From: a virus
Virus record (IMG/VR): IMGVR_UViG_3300008267_000213
Coordinates: 1 to 31,781 of that record
Length of the DNA stretch: 31,781 nt
Reading direction: 5' to 3' (one strand)
Part shown: positions 28,258 through 31,781 of the stretch, piece after piece
Position numbering within the stretch: the first letter of the stretch is position 1
Layout: the number at the start of each line of letters is the position of its first letter
The notes under the pieces: generated by a model
What the model saw: the letters and a program-made list of their open reading frames with translations, nothing else
What the model was told of the DNA's origin: nothing
The model's database searches: none
Position numbers and translations under genes: made by a program

Positions 28258-28718
28258 GCAACATAAAGGTAGCAGTAAGCGTTGTTGATTCTTCCGGCAT
28301 CATAGCAAATGTAGCTATAAGTGCGGGTAATAACTTTACTGTTGCTGCTACCTATGAGCCGACGATAGTTTCGCTTTCATACATTCTTATGAAAGCTGAC
28401 GTGTTTAATCCGTTCGCTCTGTTTGATACTGCTAGTATATCGGAAATTGTACTACTTCATCCTAAACCAGCGTATTCCGATTCAGCGGTAACGTCTGAGA
28501 CACTTGTTAAGTCTATTATAACGCCGGATGTTTCTGATTCCGCTGTAACGTCTGAGCTATTTGCCTCGACACTAGTTAAGAATGTAGACTTTAACACAGC
28601 CACAGCAGAGGTTGATTCCGAACCGGTGACAACTTCAGAGGTGTTTGTCCTTACACTAAACGCTCTGGACTCTAATGCGTTTAATGGGTATAGCTTTAAT
28701 AGCGCAAGTTTGAACTAA
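28254..28718 (+). CDS. Repeat-containing tail-region protein
   Basis: A 154-residue protein with a Val/Ile-rich start and a central repeated unit 'SDSAVTSE': 'YSDSAVTSETLVKSIITPDVSDSAVTSELFASTLVKN', with a third degenerate copy 'DSEPVTTSEVFVLTLN'. Repeats of D-S-x-x-T-S-E followed by a hydrophobic strand suggest stacked beta units as in fibre shafts. Many aquatic phages carry such a repeat protein with variable copy number next to tail fibres. Function presumably structural. Confidence 0.62.
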   Translation: MSNIKVAVSVVDSSGIIANVAISAGNNFTVAATYEPTIVSLSYILMKADVFNPFALFDTASISEIVLLHPKPAYSDSAVTSETLVKSIITPDVSDSAVTSELFASTLVKNVDFNTATAEVDSEPVTTSEVFVLTLNALDSNAFNGYSFNSASLN

Positions 28719-28728
28719 GAGGTTTGTT

Positions 28729-29175
28729 ATGGCTAAAGATTTTGTAAAAGCTGAAGGCAAAGTTACTCTTGTGCTGACTGGTTCAGATGGAGCGGTCAAA
28801 GAAACACGGGAAGTAGAAAATCTTGTTGTTCAGGTAGGGCTAAACTATATTGCTTCACGTATGAAGGACGCCACTGCTACGGCGATGACTCATATGGAAG
28901 TAGGCACATCGTCTACTGCTGCCAGTCTAGCTCAGACAACTCTGGTTGCTGCTGTATCGGCTAGTCGCACAGCCCTTACAAGTACTACTGTAACAACAAG
29001 TTCCGTTGCTTACGCCTGCACATTTGGGGCAGGGGTCGGTACAGGCGCTCTTACAGAAGCTGGTATCTTCAACGCTGCTTCAGCCGGTACTATGCTTTGT
29101 CGGACGGTGTTCTCTGTTATTAACAAAGGCGCAGCCGATACCTTGACCATAACGTGGACCATAGCAGTGAGTTAA
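28729..29175 (+). CDS. Tail-associated structural protein
   Basis: A 148-residue protein with GAGG before the ATG. 'GKVTLVLTGSDGAVKETREVENLVVQVGLNYIASRMKDATATAMTHMEVGTSSTAASLAQTTL' and 'GTGALTEAGIFNAASAGTMLCRTVF' make up a known phage virion-protein pattern (T/S-rich beta protein with 'EAGIFN'). Such proteins are encoded directly before tail fibre genes. Exact role unknown; minor tail or fibre adaptor is likely. Confidence 0.7.
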   Translation: MAKDFVKAEGKVTLVLTGSDGAVKETREVENLVVQVGLNYIASRMKDATATAMTHMEVGTSSTAASLAQTTLVAAVSASRTALTSTTVTTSSVAYACTFGAGVGTGALTEAGIFNAASAGTMLCRTVFSVINKGAADTLTITWTIAVS

Positions 29176-29176
29176 C

Positions 29177-30739
29177 ATGGCTATTTTAGTCGCAAATAAC
29201 GCAACCAGTTATCTCGCTGGCACTCTTACAGCAGTAGCCACTAGTCTTACTGTATCAAGTGGGACGGGTACGCTATTTCCGACAATATCCGGCAGCGATG
29301 TGTTCTATGTAACGCTGACAAATACCTCGAATCAGAACGAGATTGTGAAGGTAACAGCCAAGGCTACCGATACTTTTACGATTGTCCGCGCACAAGACGG
29401 CACTTCTGCGCGAGCCTTTGCGATTGGCGATAAGGTAGAACTCAGGGTCATAAAAGTAGTATTTGACGATAAAGCCTCACTTACCAACGATCAGACTTTT
29501 AGCGGGACGAATGTCTTTTCTGGTTCAACAACAACGGACTTAGTTCGCATTACTCAGACAGGAACTGGAAATGCGTTTGTTGTCGAGGATAGCACGAATC
29601 CTGACGTTAGTCCTTTTGCAATCGTTGCAAGTGGAAATGTAGGTATCGGTACGACCTCGCCACAAGCTAAACTATCCGTGTCCAATGCTGGTGCAGCAGG
29701 ATTAGAATTTTTTACAAATTATCCCGGTGGCGGTGTTGGGACTTACATTCAAAGTTACAACAGAAGCGGCACTGCTTATGTAAGCACAGCATACGATGCA
29801 ACAGACCATTCGTTTAGAACGAGCGGAACTGAACGTATGTTTCTTAACTCGTCTGGCAGCGTCGGGATCGGGTCGGCGTCGCTGTCCAACATAAATTTAC
29901 GAGTATCAAAAACTCTCACCGGAGGCTCTAATGCCTTTGGATATTTTTCTGACTCAGCAGTCCAATCAGATGTGACTTTAGGTGCCTTTTATTTCAGCAC
30001 AAGTGCCACTGCCGCATCGGGTACTTTGGGTAATGTGAACCACTTTAGGGCCAGTCAGGCTTCATTTGGGACTGCTACATTTTTAAACCAGTTTGGGTTT
30101 ATTGCAGAAAATAGTTTACTTGGTGCTACAAATAACTACGGATTTATTGCGTCTGACACTGCGGCAGTAACGGCGGGTAAGACTGCCTACGGGTTCTATT
30201 CAGCAGTAAACACCGCCACAGGCGGCGGCACTACGTATGGCTTCTACGCTGTCGGGACTGCGCCAAACTATTTTAATGGCAATGTCGGGATTAATGAGAC
30301 AAATCCCACACATGAGTTAACTGTCGGTGGAACGGCTAGTGCAACATATTTTAATCTTGGGGGTAATACTGCATCCGCTCCAGCAGTTGATGCGGCAATA
30401 ACAAGACCAGCAAATGGTACTCTTGCGTTCATTGCAAATGCTGCTGAACGTCTCCGCATTGGGTCGTCAGGGCAAATTGGCATTGGCGGTGCAAACTACG
30501 GCACGTCCGGTCAGATACTCACATCAGGTGGTGCGGCAGCGGCTCCGTCTTGGGCAGATGCTCCCGCCAGTGGTGCTACGGGCGGTGGGTCTGATGCTGT
30601 GTTTGTTCTGAACGACAAGACCATTACGACCTCGTACACGATTGCTTCTACTAAGAACGCCAGCTCTGTTGGCCCTTTAACTATTAACTCGGGCGTAGTG
30701 ATTACAATCTCGTCTGGCTCACGTTGGGTGGTTCTCTGA
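29177..30739 (+). CDS. Tail fibre-like protein
   Basis: A 520-residue protein. The N-terminal domain (about 1-115, 'SYLAGTLTAVATSLTVSSGTGTLFPTI...FTIVRAQDGTSARAFAIGDKVELR') is a common phage tail-fibre anchor. The shaft holds repeats around 'NVGIGTTSPQAKLSVSN', 'SVGIGSASLSNINLRV' and 'NVGINETNPTHELTVGG', seen before receptor-binding tips in many aquatic phages. The C-terminus ends in a Gly/Ala-rich stretch and 'TINSGVVITISSGSRWVV', like a short trimerising or fibre-tip segment. No chaperone-type peptidase S74 domain is present. The start follows the previous stop by one base. Confidence 0.82.
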   Translation: MAILVANNATSYLAGTLTAVATSLTVSSGTGTLFPTISGSDVFYVTLTNTSNQNEIVKVTAKATDTFTIVRAQDGTSARAFAIGDKVELRVIKVVFDDKASLTNDQTFSGTNVFSGSTTTDLVRITQTGTGNAFVVEDSTNPDVSPFAIVASGNVGIGTTSPQAKLSVSNAGAAGLEFFTNYPGGGVGTYIQSYNRSGTAYVSTAYDATDHSFRTSGTERMFLNSSGSVGIGSASLSNINLRVSKTLTGGSNAFGYFSDSAVQSDVTLGAFYFSTSATAASGTLGNVNHFRASQASFGTATFLNQFGFIAENSLLGATNNYGFIASDTAAVTAGKTAYGFYSAVNTATGGGTTYGFYAVGTAPNYFNGNVGINETNPTHELTVGGTASATYFNLGGNTASAPAVDAAITRPANGTLAFIANAAERLRIGSSGQIGIGGANYGTSGQILTSGGAAAAPSWADAPASGATGGGSDAVFVLNDKTITTSYTIASTKNASSVGPLTINSGVVITISSGSRWVVL

Positions 30740-31362
30740 TGTCTAAAATTGTACTCACCTCTGATCCTCTCAGCACAACAACAGCGGGGGCGTTAGAATA
30801 CACTTCTCCTGTTATCTATGGCACACCAGTGGGGGCACAAAGGGGCGTCATTCCCAACTCGCAATTTTATCGGTTAAATGCTGATTATGTAGGGACAGCA
30901 TCAACTAGCGCACAAGGCATATATGGGTCATCGCTTGGTGTAACGCTGTCCTCAAGCACAGTTTATGCGTTTGAAATGGTTGTTGTTTTTTCAAAAACAG
31001 CTACCGCAACAGCGCATAGTTTGTCTCTTAGTTTTGCTGGAGCAGCTACAATTAACAATATTTTATATGGCGGCGTGTACAATGCTCTCTCCGGTGTTTT
31101 TACATCAGGTTCAGGCAGTGGCCCGCTTACATTTTTTTCAAACACAGCCGCAGCAGCTTCTATGGGCAATGCTAGTGCAACCGCTAATTGGAATTGGCCA
31201 ATGCAATTAAGAGGCACTGTCAACATTAACGCTGGCGGTACGTTTATCCCACAATACACTACATCAGTGTCCGTTGGCCCTTATTCAACCCTTGCAGGGT
31301 CGTATTTCTTAATCTACCCAATTGGCTCCGCAGGGCTTATTAACGTAGGAACATGGGCATGA
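30739..31362 (+). CDS. Putative tail tip protein, first of two paralogues
   Basis: A 207-residue protein. ATG 30739 overlaps the fibre-gene stop (TGATG). Upstream in-frame starts lie inside the fibre gene. It opens 'SKIVLTSDPLSTTTAGALEYTSPVIYGTPVGAQRGVIPNSQFYRLNADYVGT', then Ser/Thr/Ala-rich strands. It shares the motifs 'QRGVIP-Q--RL', 'S-STVYAFE', 'A-SHS-' and 'TINNIL' with the next gene. Probably part of the adhesin complex at the fibre end. The role is inferred from position and composition. Confidence 0.7.
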   Translation: MSKIVLTSDPLSTTTAGALEYTSPVIYGTPVGAQRGVIPNSQFYRLNADYVGTASTSAQGIYGSSLGVTLSSSTVYAFEMVVVFSKTATATAHSLSLSFAGAATINNILYGGVYNALSGVFTSGSGSGPLTFFSNTAAAASMGNASATANWNWPMQLRGTVNINAGGTFIPQYTTSVSVGPYSTLAGSYFLIYPIGSAGLINVGTWA

Positions 31363-31781
31363 GTTCAATTGTTCTCACCGCAGACACTCTCCTTGGCACG
31401 ACACCCGCTATCGGCTCTGTTGAGTTCGATGGAAAGGCGTTCTACAACACGGCGCAAGGCACGCAGCGCGGGGTCATACCCGGCGCTCAGTTTTTTCGGT
31501 TGGAATCTAACCTTGCGGGCGCAAATGTCAGCACGGTGCAGAGCGTGTTTGGCGTTAGCGTCACGTTGTCTACTTCAACGGTGTACGCTTTTGAGGCCAT
31601 GTACTATTTTAACAAAACAGCAGGGGCTACATCGCATACTCTTGGCATTGGGTATGGTGGGTCGGCAACACTCAATAATATATTATGGAACGCGGTTGGA
31701 ATTGATACTTCTGCCACACCACCACTTAGAAGCACTAACTTTGAAGAAGTTGCATCTACTTCTGCGGCTAATGTAGCATTT
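31359..31781 (+). CDS. Second paralogue of tail tip protein (3' end outside window)
   Basis: Starts with ATG 31359 overlapping the previous stop (ATGA) and stays open to the last base, giving 141 residues. The start 'SSIVLTADTLLGTTPAIGSVEFDGKAFYNTAQGTQRGVIPGAQFFRLES' aligns with the preceding protein, and 'LSTSTVYAFEAMYYFNKTAGATSHTLGIGYGGSATLNNILW' matches its second half. A different frame at 31369-31776 is a shadow. A tandem duplication followed by divergence is the simplest explanation. Confidence 0.75.
   Translation, partial: MSSIVLTADTLLGTTPAIGSVEFDGKAFYNTAQGTQRGVIPGAQFFRLESNLAGANVSTVQSVFGVSVTLSTSTVYAFEAMYYFNKTAGATSHTLGIGYGGSATLNNILWNAVGIDTSATPPLRSTNFEEVASTSAANVAF

Noticed and set aside
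31369-31776. 135-codon frame at the right edge
   Set aside because: Out of frame with the clear paralogue beginning at 31359, and lacks similarity to anything.
28254-31781. Diversity-generating retroelement variable region in tail genes
   Set aside because: No reverse transcriptase or template repeat is visible in the window, and the tail genes show no paired near-identical repeat differing at adenines.

Overview
The window is a contiguous, densely coded piece of a tailed double-stranded DNA bacteriophage. The gene set is that of a podovirus-like phage: a large portal, a P22-type coat protein, small adaptor and tail genes, internal virion (ejection) proteins, and no tape measure or tail sheath. 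The host is probably an alphaproteobacterium. Support for this is a GcrA-like regulator, a holin of the GTA_holin_3TM type, and many small proteins that I recognise from phages of marine or freshwater alphaproteobacteria. No integrase, repressor, tRNA gene, insertion sequence or CRISPR array was seen. Both ends of the window lie inside the genome.

Layout. (1) 1-6763, plus strand: a cupin-fold protein, three ejection-type proteins, then a lysis cassette. The cassette holds two membrane proteins, a Cys-rich lipoprotein, a two-span membrane protein, a 3TM-type holin and a GH108 endolysin. (2) 17403 down to 6747, minus strand: about 25 tightly overlapping genes, many under 100 residues. They include a MoxR-type AAA+ ATPase, a zincin/VWA protein, an HslV-like Ntn hydrolase, a dCMP deaminase, a GcrA-like regulator, an AT-hook protein, a zinc ribbon and a DUF6378 protein. 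Small early genes with hairpins between them sit at the promoter-proximal end. An AT-rich regulatory region (16132-16798) interrupts the block. No DNA polymerase, primase, helicase or RNA polymerase is present here. (3) 17404-17697: a divergent control region packed with inverted repeats. (4) 17698-31781, plus strand: small terminase, large terminase, terminator, portal, scaffold, major capsid protein, terminator, decoration-type protein, terminator, a run of tiny basic proteins, two adaptor-type proteins, then tail and fibre proteins. The last two genes are tandem paralogues, and the second is cut by the window end.

How it fits together. The leftward block looks like the early and host-takeover programme. 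The rightward block packages and builds the head and tail. The left-end block supplies the ejection machinery and lysis, so the map is probably circular or circularly permuted. Genes overlap by ATGA, TGATG or a few more bases almost throughout, so translation coupling is likely the rule. The part most worth attention is the leftward AAA+/VWA-zincin/HslV-like group with its small partner proteins. After it come the unexplained structured region in front of the terminase genes and a triplet of GANTC sites in a genome that encodes a GcrA-like protein.
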